From Alphaproteobacteria bacterium (GTDB lineage: Bacteria > Pseudomonadota > Alphaproteobacteria > Rhizobiales > Devosiaceae), in assembly GCA_018820005.1 (NCBI GenBank), contig JAHJOS010000431.1, positions 1 through 5,715 of the forward strand: a DNA stretch of 5,715 bases, in the 5' to 3' direction. Shown here piece after piece: positions 1-5,715 of the stretch. Under the pieces are notes generated by a model, which saw nothing but the letters and a program-made list of their open reading frames with translations, had not been told where the DNA came from and ran no database searches. The position numbers and the translations under genes were made by a program. The stretch's first letter is position 1. Each line of letters starts with the position of its first letter.

Positions 1-328
1 AATCCTGCCGCATGGGCGTGAACACATCCACCAGCCGCCCGGCCTCCAGCGCCACCACGCCATGCACCACCCCGCCGGGCACGATGAAGCTGCCACCGGT
101 GCCCACGATCTGGGTCATGCCACCGATGCTCACCTCAAAGCGTCCTTCGGCCACATAACTCACCTGGATATGCGGGTGGCTGTGCAGCGCGCCAACCCCG
201 CCCTTGTCGAAGCCGAACTCCACCTGCATCAATTCGGGCGTATGGATCAGAACCCGCCGCCGATTGCCAGGCGCCACTTCTATCCACGCGGCGGCCTCTG
301 CCTGCGCAAAGAATTTCTGGTCGCTCAT
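1..328 (-). CDS. kdgF: KdgF, cupin for unsaturated uronate linearisation (3'-partial)
   Basis: Small single-domain cupin of the pectin-degradation family. KdgF speeds the conversion of 4,5-unsaturated monogalacturonate (or mannuronate/guluronate products) to linear 5-keto-4-deoxyuronate, the substrate of KduI, in the cytoplasm. The frame was read directly on the minus strand from ATG at 328: 109 codons are present and no stop is reached before the edge. Family members are about 110 residues, so only a few terminal codons are missing. The cupin metal ligands are visible as H49, H51 and Q55 (HSHPHIQ) and H89. The terminal segment DVFTPMR, with D101, F103 and R107, matches the family's conserved end, where active-site residues lie. 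The start is supported by a strong Shine-Dalgarno that overlaps the kduD stop; the gap to kduD is 4 bases. A generic cupin is the alternative, but length, motifs and kduI-kduD context favour KdgF. Confidence 0.88.
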   Translation of the reverse strand, partial: MSDQKFFAQAEAAAWIEVAPGNRRRVLIHTPELMQVEFGFDKGGVGALHSHPHIQVSYVAEGRFEVSIGGMTQIVGTGGSFIVPGGVVHGVVALEAGRLVDVFTPMRQD

Positions 329-332
329 CTTT

Positions 333-339
333 TCACCTC
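333..339 (-). promoter_or_regulatory. Ribosome binding site of kdgF, overlapping the kduD stop
   Basis: GAGGTGA reads on the minus strand just before the ATG at 328. Its last three bases are the kduD stop codon. The near-perfect match to the anti-Shine-Dalgarno fixes the kdgF start and suggests that ribosomes ending kduD can re-initiate on kdgF. Confidence 0.7.
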
Positions 340-1094
340 GCCAGCCAGCCGCCATCCACCGCAATGGTGGCGCCGTGCATATAGTTGGATGCGCGCGACA
401 GCAGAAACACCGCCGCATCGCCAATGTCGGATGGAACGCCCCAGCGCCCCACCGGTATCCGTCCCAGGATCGCCGCCGACCGCTCGGGGTCCGCGCGCAA
501 CGCCTCGGTATTATTGGTCTCGATATAGCCCGGGGCGATCGAGTTGACGTTGATGCCCCGCGCCGCCCATTCATTGGCCAAGAGCCGCGTAATCCCCAAA
601 ACACCGCTCTTGGAGGCCGTGTAGCTGGCCACGCGTATGCCGCCCTGAAAGCTCAGCATCGACGATACATTGACGATCCGACCACCCCGTCCCGCCGCCA
701 ACACCTGGCGCCCAAAGGCCTGGCACAGGAAAAACATCGACTTGAGATTGATGTCCATCACCGCATCCCAGTCCGCCTCGGTGAAGTCGACCGCATCAGC
801 CCGCTTGATGATACCGGCATTATTGACCAGGCCGTCTATCGGCCCATGCTCTGCCCAGGCCGCATCAAACATCGCCTGCGCTGCAGCACTGGAGCTTAGG
901 TCGGCACTGATGGCTATGAACGGCGCGTCCATCGCCTGCATCAGCGCCGCGGTCTCGTCCATGCTCGACCGACCCACGCCGATCACCCGCCCACCGGCCC
1001 CGCCGATGCCAAGCGCAATGCCCTGCCCAATGCCTGTATTGGCACCGGTCACCAACACGGTCTGGCCGGCAAGGCTGAACGCCGACAGGTCCAT
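333..1094 (-). CDS. kduD: KduD, 2-dehydro-3-deoxy-D-gluconate 5-dehydrogenase (SDR)
   Basis: Cytoplasmic NAD(P)-dependent short-chain dehydrogenase that reduces 2,5-diketo-3-deoxygluconate (the KduI product) to 2-keto-3-deoxygluconate. It has 253 residues, the same length as E. coli KduD. The classical SDR plan is complete: cofactor loop TGANTGIGQG (residues 16-25), NNAG (91-94), catalytic N116, S145, Y158 and K162 (YTASK), then IAPGYIETNNT (186-196), a segment typical of KduD. There is no signal peptide. The start ATG shares its A with the last base of the kduI stop (TGATG), and the preceding SD is weak, so expression is probably translationally coupled to kduI. A gluconate 5-dehydrogenase or another SDR is the alternative from sequence alone, but the direct kduI and kdgF neighbours make KduD much more likely. 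Confidence 0.93.
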   Translation of the reverse strand: MDLSAFSLAGQTVLVTGANTGIGQGIALGIGGAGGRVIGVGRSSMDETAALMQAMDAPFIAISADLSSSAAAQAMFDAAWAEHGPIDGLVNNAGIIKRADAVDFTEADWDAVMDINLKSMFFLCQAFGRQVLAAGRGGRIVNVSSMLSFQGGIRVASYTASKSGVLGITRLLANEWAARGINVNSIAPGYIETNNTEALRADPERSAAILGRIPVGRWGVPSDIGDAAVFLLSRASNYMHGATIAVDGGWLAR

Positions 1095-1936
1095 CAGCGC
1101 AGCTCATCCATGCCGACCTTGTCCACATCGGTATAGTCGACATTGTCGCCGGCCATCGCCCAAATGAAGGTATAGGCGCCCGTGCCCACGCCCGAGTGGA
1201 TCGACCAGGGCGGCGAGATCACTGCCTGCTCATTGCGCACGATCAGGTGCCGCGTCTCATCGGGCTCGCCCATCAGATGCACCACCAGCGCTGCCGGATC
1301 GAGATCGAAATAGACATAGGCCTCCATGCGTCGGTCATGCACATGGGCCGGCATGGTGTTCCACACCGATCCCGGCGCAAAGCTCGTCAGGCCCACCACC
1401 AGCTGGCACGTCTTGACGCTGTCGGCGTTGACATATTGGAAGATGCAGCGCTCGTTGGCAGTCTCCTTGCTCCCCAGATCCAGCCGCTTGGCATCGGCCT
1501 GGCGCATCAGCTTGGTGGGGTGGCTGGCATGGGCCGGCGCACTCAGCAGATAGAATTTTGCCGGCGCGTCGGCATTGGCCGAGGCAAAGGTGACATCCAC
1601 CGCGCCCATGCCGATATAGAGCATGTCACGGGGCCCAACGATGTGGTCGATCCCGTCCACCTTGATCGTGCCGGCGCCGCCGATATTGGCGGCAATCAGT
1701 TCGCGCCGATCGAGGAAATTCTCGGTGCCCGTTGGCTTGATCGCTTCAAGTGCCACCGACGATCGCCCCGGCATTGCCCCGCCCACCGCCATGCGGTCGT
1801 AGTGGGTATAGGTCCAGTTGATATCACCGGGCGTGAACAGCGTTTCGATCAGGAAATGCTCGCGCAGCTCATCGGTGTTCATGGTGCCCGCGCTCACCGG
1901 ATCAATGGCGAAACGAATGTCGAAGTCGGTGGTCAT
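1094..1936 (-). CDS. kduI: KduI, 5-keto-4-deoxyuronate isomerase
   Basis: Cytoplasmic zinc-dependent isomerase that turns 5-keto-4-deoxyuronate into 2,5-diketo-3-deoxygluconate in pectin/uronate catabolism. It has 280 residues against 278 in E. coli KduI. The C-terminal cupin carries the full metal set H198, H200, E205 (HVHDRRME) and H247 (WSIHSG), each two residues later than the E. coli ligands H196, H198, E203 and H245. The N-terminal half contains typical family text such as IGMGAVDVTF (108-117) and a SAPAHASHP segment (132-140). The start was set at ATG 1936 (MTTDFDIR), 19 bases after the GntR stop and preceded by AGGACAGG. An in-frame extension of 34 residues to 2038 would run inside gntR and looks nothing like KduI. 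The stop overlaps the kduD start by one base. Confidence 0.95.
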   Translation of the reverse strand: MTTDFDIRFAIDPVSAGTMNTDELREHFLIETLFTPGDINWTYTHYDRMAVGGAMPGRSSVALEAIKPTGTENFLDRRELIAANIGGAGTIKVDGIDHIVGPRDMLYIGMGAVDVTFASANADAPAKFYLLSAPAHASHPTKLMRQADAKRLDLGSKETANERCIFQYVNADSVKTCQLVVGLTSFAPGSVWNTMPAHVHDRRMEAYVYFDLDPAALVVHLMGEPDETRHLIVRNEQAVISPPWSIHSGVGTGAYTFIWAMAGDNVDYTDVDKVGMDELR

Positions 1937-1955
1937 AGGCCTGTCCTGTCGTTGT

Positions 1956-2687
1956 CTATTGTTCGCGGAGGCGCTGGCGATAGCGCTCCTGGCTACGCCA
2001 GAGATGCTGCCGCATGGCCTCGCGTGCTGCCGCCGCATCCTGGCTGGAGATCGCCTTGAGGATCACCAGATGCTCCTGCTGCAACCCTTGCTGATATTCC
2101 AGCGTCAGCACGCTCTCGGTGCCCCAGGGCGAGGCGACGTCACACGGAATAGTGCGGCTCCCCAGCCCGTCGAGCACTTCGATGTAAAATGGATTATTGG
2201 TGGCCGCAGCAATGGCCCGATGAAACGCGAAATCGGTTTTGCCTGTGGGCGTACCGGCCTTGATCTGCCGCTCGAACTCGTTCCAGGCCTCTTGGATCGC
2301 CGCGTCCTGGCTTGAACTGCGGCGCAGGGCTGCCAGCCCGGCCGACTCGATCTCGATGCCCATGCGCACCTCAAGCACATTGAGCGCCACTGAAATCTTG
2401 TTCGAACTTTCTGCACCAATAGCGCTGAACGCACTGGCGGCATTGCCAACCACGAAAACGCCTGCGCCTTGGCGCGGTTGCACCAACCCGTCGGCCGCGA
2501 GCGCCGCAATGGCTTCGCGCACCACCGTGCGGCTCACGCCAAAGATGCCGGTCAGTTGGCTTTCCGTCGGCAGCTTGCCGCTGGCCCCATAGTCGCCGGC
2601 ACTGATCCGCTTGCGCAGCGTGCCGATGACCAGATCGGCCAGCTTGGGCTTGCGACCCAGCGCAACCATTTCGTCATTCAAACTCAT
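1956..2687 (-). CDS. GntR-family transcriptional regulator, FadR/FCD subfamily
   Basis: DNA-binding regulator, probably controlling this uronate operon in response to a pathway sugar acid. It has 243 residues from the ATG at 2687. The N-terminal winged helix-turn-helix spans roughly residues 15-80, with the GntR signature LPTESQL (39-45), VSRTVVREAI (51-60), LAADGLVQ (63-70) and GAGVFV (74-79). The rest is an all-helical FCD ligand domain with the expected metal/ligand residues D152 and H156 (DFAFH), H206 (QEHL) and H228 (QHL). The start codon overlaps the dctM stop by one base (TGATG) and has GGGGGA four bases upstream. An in-frame start ten codons earlier at 2717 would run into dctM. Lying between transporter and enzyme genes, it is co-transcribed with its likely targets. 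Its operator is not visible here, and I give no symbol because several GntR proteins (UxuR, ExuR, KdgR-like) fit. Confidence 0.88.
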   Translation of the reverse strand: MSLNDEMVALGRKPKLADLVIGTLRKRISAGDYGASGKLPTESQLTGIFGVSRTVVREAIAALAADGLVQPRQGAGVFVVGNAASAFSAIGAESSNKISVALNVLEVRMGIEIESAGLAALRRSSSQDAAIQEAWNEFERQIKAGTPTGKTDFAFHRAIAAATNNPFYIEVLDGLGSRTIPCDVASPWGTESVLTLEYQQGLQQEHLVILKAISSQDAAAAREAMRQHLWRSQERYRQRLREQ

Positions 2688-3973
2688 CAGTTCCCCCGGA
2701 ACAGCGCCGGCAACCACAGCGACAACGCCGGAATATAGGTCACCAGGCCCAGTACCACGATACCGGCTCCATAGAACGGCCAGATCGACCGCATCGCTTC
2801 CCAGATCGAGATTTTACCGACGGCCGCGGCGACGAACTGCACCGGCCCCAGCGGCGGCGTATTCAGGCCGATACCCAGATTGAGGATCATGATCACCCCG
2901 AAATGCACGGGGTCCACGCCAAATGACTGCACCACCGGCAGGAAAATCGGGGTGGTGATGATGATAAGCGGCCCCATGTCCATGAAAGTGCCCAGCAGCA
3001 GCAGGATCACATTGATCATCAACAGGATCACCAGCGGGTCGCTGGATATCCCGCTCATGAAATCGATCATGATGGTGGCGATCTTGAGATAGGCCATCAG
3101 CCAGCCAAACGCCGCCGCCGACCCGATGATGAACAGCACCATAGAGGTCGTCTTGACCGCGCCCAGCGTCGAATGCACGAACTCCGACCAGCTCAGCGAA
3201 CGATAGACCAGCAGGGTCACCAGCAGGGCGTAAATCACTGCGATGCACGAGCTTTCCGTGGCCGTAAAGACGCCCGACCGCACACCGCCAAAGATGATCG
3301 CGATCAGAAACAGCCCCGGAATGGCCACCACCAGATATTGGCCCACCTTGGCAAAGCCGGGGAATGGTTCGGTCGGATAGCCGCGCTTGCGGGCCACGAT
3401 ATAGGCCGTGATCATCAGCGCAAGCGCCAGCAGCAGCCCCGGAATGACGCCGGCGGTAAACAGGTCCGCAATCGAGATGCGCCCGCCGCCCGAGATCGAA
3501 TAGATGATCATGTTGTGGCTGGGCGGCAGAAGCAGCGCGATCAGCGCCGCCATCGAGGTCACGTTCACCGCATAGTCGGCGCCATAACCGCGCGCCTTCA
3601 TCTGCGGCACCATGATGCCACCCACCGCAGCCGCTTCGGCCACTGCCGAACCCGAAATGCCGCCGAACAGCGTCGAGGCCAGGATATTGACCTGTCCCAG
3701 CCCGCCGCGCACATGCCCGATCAGCGATCCGGCAAAGGCGATGATCCGCGCCGCGATGCCGCCCCGCATCATCAAATCGCCCGCGAAAATGAAGAACGGA
3801 ATGGCCATCAGCGTGAACAGCGACACACCCGAATTGAGCCGCTGGAACACCACAACCGGCGGCAGCCCCAGATAGACCACCGTGGCGAAGCTGGAGATGC
3901 CCAGGCAAAAGGCAATCGGCGTGCCCACCAGCATCAGCGTGACAAACACGCCAAACAGAACCAGATATTCCAT
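2687..3973 (-). CDS. dctM: TRAP transporter large permease, DctM/SiaM family
   Basis: Large inner-membrane subunit of a tripartite ATP-independent periplasmic transporter, which couples substrate uptake to a sodium or proton gradient. It has 428 residues, the usual size for the family (about 425-430), and is hydrophobic throughout, with about a dozen membrane segments. Conserved TRAP-M features appear in order: MAIPFFIFAGDLM (56-68), GGISGSAVAEAAAVGGIMVP (104-123), LLPPSHNMIIY (148-158), SGVFTATESS (233-242) and IGLNTPPLGP (368-377). The start ATG at 3973 follows the dctQ stop by 6 bases, with GAGGT at 3988-3984 inside the end of dctQ. Its stop overlaps the GntR start. The substrate cannot be read from this subunit; context points to a pectin-derived uronate. 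Confidence 0.95.
   Translation of the reverse strand: MEYLVLFGVFVTLMLVGTPIAFCLGISSFATVVYLGLPPVVVFQRLNSGVSLFTLMAIPFFIFAGDLMMRGGIAARIIAFAGSLIGHVRGGLGQVNILASTLFGGISGSAVAEAAAVGGIMVPQMKARGYGADYAVNVTSMAALIALLLPPSHNMIIYSISGGGRISIADLFTAGVIPGLLLALALMITAYIVARKRGYPTEPFPGFAKVGQYLVVAIPGLFLIAIIFGGVRSGVFTATESSCIAVIYALLVTLLVYRSLSWSEFVHSTLGAVKTTSMVLFIIGSAAAFGWLMAYLKIATIMIDFMSGISSDPLVILLMINVILLLLGTFMDMGPLIIITTPIFLPVVQSFGVDPVHFGVIMILNLGIGLNTPPLGPVQFVAAAVGKISIWEAMRSIWPFYGAGIVVLGLVTYIPALSLWLPALFRGN
2691..2697 (-). promoter_or_regulatory. Ribosome binding site of the GntR gene
   Basis: The purine run GGGGGAA on the minus strand lies inside the last codons of dctM, a few bases before ATG 2687. It supports that start over the in-frame upstream codon at 2717. 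Confidence 0.5.
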
Positions 3974-3979
3974 GGACGG

Positions 3980-4507
3980 TCAGACCTCGGTGATTTCGGA
4001 TGTCGGGCTGGCTTGGTCCACGGGTTCACCCGCCAGACGCAAAGCCATGCGTTCGACGATGAACAGGCACATCAGCGCCCCCGAAACGATGATCGGGAAA
4101 TAGGTGAAAGCGGTCGGTAGGCCCACCACGGGGATCTGTGTCGACCAGAACCGGATCGCCAGTTCCGAACCATAAACCACCATGCCGGAGGCAAAGATGA
4201 AGATGAAGATGTCGCTGATACTGCGCAGCCAAGGCAGCGCGCTGTCGGGCAGTACGTAGAGCAGCACATCAAAGCCCATGTGGAACTTTTCCCGCACCCC
4301 GACGGCAGCACCCAGAAAGATGAACCAGCTCATGATCATGATTGCGCCAGCCTCGGTCCAGGCCGGGGACGAGTTGATCACAAAGCGCATATAAACCTGG
4401 TACGCGACGATGCAGGTCATGGCGACCAGACCAAATCCCGCCAACCACATCATGAACAGCGACACGCGTGACAGCACGCGGCTTGCAGACAACAGCCAGG
4501 CCTTCAC
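3980..4507 (-). CDS. dctQ: TRAP transporter small permease, DctQ/SiaQ family
   Basis: Small inner-membrane subunit that pairs with DctM in the TRAP translocator. I chose the GTG at 4507 as start, giving 175 residues, because GGGAGG lies five bases before it. In-frame TTG/GTG codons upstream (to 4546) have no such site and add a hydrophilic tail. About four membrane segments are visible, roughly residues 16-36, 53-71, 98-116 and 132-152. The DctQ hallmarks are QVYMRF (37-42), AWTEAG (49-54) and FLGAAVGVREKFHMGFDVL (64-82), the conserved arginine/histidine loop between helices two and three. The C-terminus is short and acidic. The gene lies 84 bases after the dctP remnant, across a terminator-like hairpin, and 6 bases before dctM. 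Confidence 0.92.
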   Translation of the reverse strand: MKAWLLSASRVLSRVSLFMMWLAGFGLVAMTCIVAYQVYMRFVINSSPAWTEAGAIMIMSWFIFLGAAVGVREKFHMGFDVLLYVLPDSALPWLRSISDIFIFIFASGMVVYGSELAIRFWSTQIPVVGLPTAFTYFPIIVSGALMCLFIVERMALRLAGEPVDQASPTSEITEV

Positions 4508-4512
4508 AATAG

Positions 4513-4518
4513 CCTCCC
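4513..4518 (-). promoter_or_regulatory. Ribosome binding site that decides the dctQ GTG start
   Basis: GGGAGG on the minus strand is followed by CTATT and then GTG. The strong match and five-base spacing favour the GTG at 4507 over the TTG (4546) and GTG (4543, 4531) codons further upstream in the same frame. Confidence 0.7.
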
Positions 4519-4550
4519 GGGCCAGGCGCACGCATGGGTGCACCAATATG

Positions 4551-4582
4551 AGAAAACGGGCCGATACCGTGGTATTGGCCCG
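4551..4582 (-). terminator. Terminator-like hairpin between dctP and dctQM
   Basis: On the minus strand, CGGGCCAATACC (4582-4571) and GGTATCGGCCCG (4568-4557) form a 12-base inverted repeat with one A-C mismatch and a 2-base spacer, in practice a 4-base loop. It is followed directly by TTTTCT (4556-4551). This is the shape of a weak intrinsic terminator or a 3'-end-stabilising stem. It sits 9 bases after the dctP stop and about 44 bases before dctQ, where partial termination would give more binding protein than permease. The T tract is short and the stem is imperfect, so read-through is expected. Confidence 0.6.
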
Positions 4583-4591
4583 AACCTTGGG

Positions 4592-5210
4592 CTATTTGGT
4601 CGCCTGGATGCGCGCGACCAGATCCTGCAGCTTGGGATCGGTCACATACTTGGCATAGACCGGCTTCATCGCCTCGATGAACGGCGCTTTGTCAACTTCG
4701 TTGATGACGGCGCCGGCGGCTTCAACCTTGGCCTTGGATGCCAGCTCCTGGGCAGCCCAGAGCTCGCGCTCCTTAGCGACCGAGGCCTTCGCCGCATCCT
4801 GCACTGCCGCCTGATCCTCAGGCGTCAGCTTGTCCCAGACCATCTTGGACATCACCAGCACTTCGGGCACCATCAGGTGCTCGTCGAGCGAATAGTACTT
4901 GGCCACTTCCGAATGGCCGGCCGTGTCGTAGCTGGGGTAGTTGTTCTCGGCGCCGTCGATAACGCCGGTCTGAATGCCCGAATAGACTTCGCCATAGGGC
5001 ATCGGGGTAGCATTGCCACCAAGGGCTGCGACCATATCAACGAAGATGTCCGACTGCATCACGCGCAGCTTCATCCCGCTCAGATCGGCCGGGGAGTTGA
5101 TGGGCTTGCCGCTGTTGTAGAACGAGCGGGCACCACCATCGTAATAGGCCAGCGCTTTGAGATCGACTGCGTCAAAAGCCGCCAGGATTTCATCGCCGAT
5201 CGGGCTGTCC
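4592..5210 (-). pseudogene. dctP: dctP remnant: C-terminal two-thirds of a TRAP solute-binding protein
   Basis: About 205 residues match the DctP/SiaP periplasmic binding protein from SPIGDEILAAF to the end, out of a usual 320-335. The visible family pattern is: GARSFYN with R189, the signature KLRVMQ with R210 (the position of the substrate-carboxylate arginine, R147 in SiaP), then ATPMPYGEVYSGIQTGVIDGAEN (228-250) with N250, and an amphipathic C-terminal helical end. Numbering is from the ATG at 5692. The signal peptide and roughly the first 110-120 mature residues, which form most of lobe 1, are absent, so the ligand cleft cannot form. Codons here are G/C-ending like the downstream operon, so this part is native to it. 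The context (dctQ, dctM, kduI, kduD, kdgF) points to a uronate-type ligand for the intact ancestor. The left boundary is the TAG; the right boundary is approximate. Confidence 0.82.
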
Positions 5211-5715
5211 GGACCCAGCCACCGATCCTTGCGATCCGTCCATTCGCGCCAGAATTGGACCTTCGCTCCCTCCGAATATATGTCAACGACACCCGGCGCA
5301 TCTGGTCCTGAACCTTTTCGATTGGCACCAGGAAATCCAACCTGGCCAACGGGTAGATCCGAGATCACTCGGCCGAAACTGCCGCGCGGCACCCGCCACC
5401 ACTGCCTTGGATATACTACCGCAGCCGTGACAATTGGCCAGGGAATGAGGGAGGCGAGAAGGCTGGAAATTTCCGGGCGTTCGGCGAAACCTGCTATTTG
5501 TTCAATGCCTTTTGGAGGCAAGGCGAGGATCACTTTTTCTGCCTGTACGGTGCGCGTCCCGCTGTCTACCGACGCGAAAGTCAGCACCGATGAGCCGCGC
5601 CCGATTCCAATCTCTACAAGCCTGTGCCCGGTGAGCACTTCAGCCTGATGTTCGGCCAGAGATTTGATAAGCGCATCAACAATAGTCGACATGCCGCTGC
5701 CAATTTCCGAGAAGC
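4592..5715 (-). CDS. Chimeric ORF: amine oxidase fragment fused in frame to DctP C-terminal part (5'-partial)
   Basis: One uninterrupted frame runs from the right edge to the TAG at 4594-4592. The first ATG inside the window is at 5692, but the frame stays open upstream of it. The upstream residues (FSEIGSG before MSTIVDAL) continue the amine oxidase pattern of a Gly-Met-x-x-hydrophobic-hydrophobic-Asp-Ala segment, so the real start lies outside. Numbered from M at 5692, residues 1 to about 150 look like the middle of a flavin amine oxidase, and about 160 to 366 look like a TRAP binding protein. I know of no family with this architecture. As written, the product would lack the export signal of DctP and the C-terminal FAD region of the oxidase, so neither half should work. 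It could be a real recombination joint or an assembly join. Confidence 0.75.
   Translation of the reverse strand, partial: FSEIGSGMSTIVDALIKSLAEHQAEVLTGHRLVEIGIGRGSSVLTFASVDSGTRTVQAEKVILALPPKGIEQIAGFAERPEISSLLASLIPWPIVTAAVVYPRQWWRVPRGSFGRVISDLPVGQVGFPGANRKGSGPDAPGVVDIYSEGAKVQFWREWTDRKDRWLGPDSPIGDEILAAFDAVDLKALAYYDGGARSFYNSGKPINSPADLSGMKLRVMQSDIFVDMVAALGGNATPMPYGEVYSGIQTGVIDGAENNYPSYDTAGHSEVAKYYSLDEHLMVPEVLVMSKMVWDKLTPEDQAAVQDAAKASVAKERELWAAQELASKAKVEAAGAVINEVDKAPFIEAMKPVYAKYVTDPKLQDLVARIQATK
5245..5715 (-). pseudogene. Flavin amine oxidase (FAD-dependent) internal fragment
   Basis: About 155 residues resemble the central substrate-domain part of flavin-containing amine oxidases. There is a GMSTIVDALIKSLA segment near the window edge, the VILALPP strand-turn (54-60 from the ATG at 5692) that follows the FAD-adjacent strand, then WPIVTAAVVYP (85-95), a GRVISDLP strand (107-114) and a DIYSEGAKVQFW segment (137-148). 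The N-terminal GxGxxG FAD motif would lie right of the window. The C-terminal FAD-binding segment found in complete enzymes is missing because the frame passes into dctP. Codons ATA, GTA, AGG, CGA, CTA and GGA occur here repeatedly and do not occur in the dctP part, so the two have different histories. The exact enzyme class and substrate cannot be told from a fragment. Confidence 0.65.

Noticed and set aside
1937..2038. 34-residue N-terminal extension of kduI
   Set aside because: It overlaps the end of the GntR gene and is arginine/alanine-rich shadow sequence. KduI proteins begin near the MTTDFDIR position and have about 278-280 residues.
1196..2059. Plus-strand frame of 287 codons opposite kduI
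   Set aside because: It lies entirely antisense to kduI, which has all its metal ligands and normal length; the antisense product matches nothing I recognise.
3173..4120. Long plus-strand frame of 315 codons opposite dctM and the end of dctQ
   Set aside because: Its translation is rich in R, H, D and Q with no recognisable fold. It is the mirror of strongly conserved dctM/dctQ codons in high-GC DNA, where antisense frames stay open by chance.
4508..4546. Longer dctQ starting at TTG 4546
   Set aside because: It has no Shine-Dalgarno and adds an odd hydrophilic leader. GTG 4507 has GGGAGG at five bases.
4564..4575. ATACC-GT-GGTAT palindrome as a GntR operator
   Set aside because: FCD-type GntR sites usually read TGGT...ACCA, the opposite arm order. 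The longer stem with a T-tract on the transcribed strand fits a terminator-like element better, and no second copy was seen.
4538..5311. Plus-strand frame of 257 codons opposite the dctP remnant
   Set aside because: It is low in recognisable motifs and is explained by G/C-ending codons on the opposite strand. The minus-strand DctP pattern is clear.
5690..5692. ATG at 5692 as the true start of the right-end frame
   Set aside because: The frame is open to the edge, and the preceding codons continue the amine oxidase pattern (GSG before MSTIVDAL), so this is an internal methionine.

Overview
The window is a compact, high-GC, one-direction (minus strand) sugar-acid operon. Codon choice in most of it is strongly G/C-ending, and the protein styles (DctPQM TRAP transporter, FCD-type GntR regulator, KduI, KduD, KdgF) suggest an alphaproteobacterium. 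A Hyphomicrobiales member such as Devosia or a relative is plausible, but this is an impression from protein style and was not tested by search.

Layout in transcription order (right to left). An open reading frame enters from beyond the right edge and ends at 4592. Its first ~150 visible codons are the middle of a FAD-dependent amine oxidase, and its last ~200 codons are the C-terminal two-thirds of a TRAP substrate-binding protein (dctP). The two parts are joined in frame at about 5205-5250, and codon use changes sharply there. After an 84-base gap holding a terminator-like hairpin come dctQ (4507-3980) and dctM (3973-2687). They are followed by a GntR/FCD regulator (2687-1956), kduI (1936-1094), kduD (1094-333) and kdgF (328 to the left edge, lacking only a few terminal codons). 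Apart from the 84-base gap, neighbours are 19 bases apart or closer, or overlap by one base (TGATG), so this reads as one transcription unit. No promoter for it is visible; it should lie right of the window.

How the genes work together. KdgF, KduI and KduD are three consecutive steps of pectin/uronate breakdown. KdgF converts unsaturated (4,5-unsaturated) monouronate to the linear 5-keto-4-deoxyuronate, KduI isomerises it to 2,5-diketo-3-deoxygluconate, and KduD reduces that to 2-keto-3-deoxygluconate (KDG). The TRAP transporter presumably imports a pectin-derived uronate or a short unsaturated oligouronide, and the GntR protein presumably senses a pathway intermediate. KDG kinase, KDPG aldolase, the lyases and the unsaturated glucuronyl hydrolases are not in this window.

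The main anomaly is the broken dctP. It has lost its signal peptide and most of its first lobe, and is fused to an amine oxidase fragment with foreign codon use. This is either a real recombination joint or an assembly chimera, and the sequence alone does not decide between them. There is no stretch of more than 300 bases without a gene.
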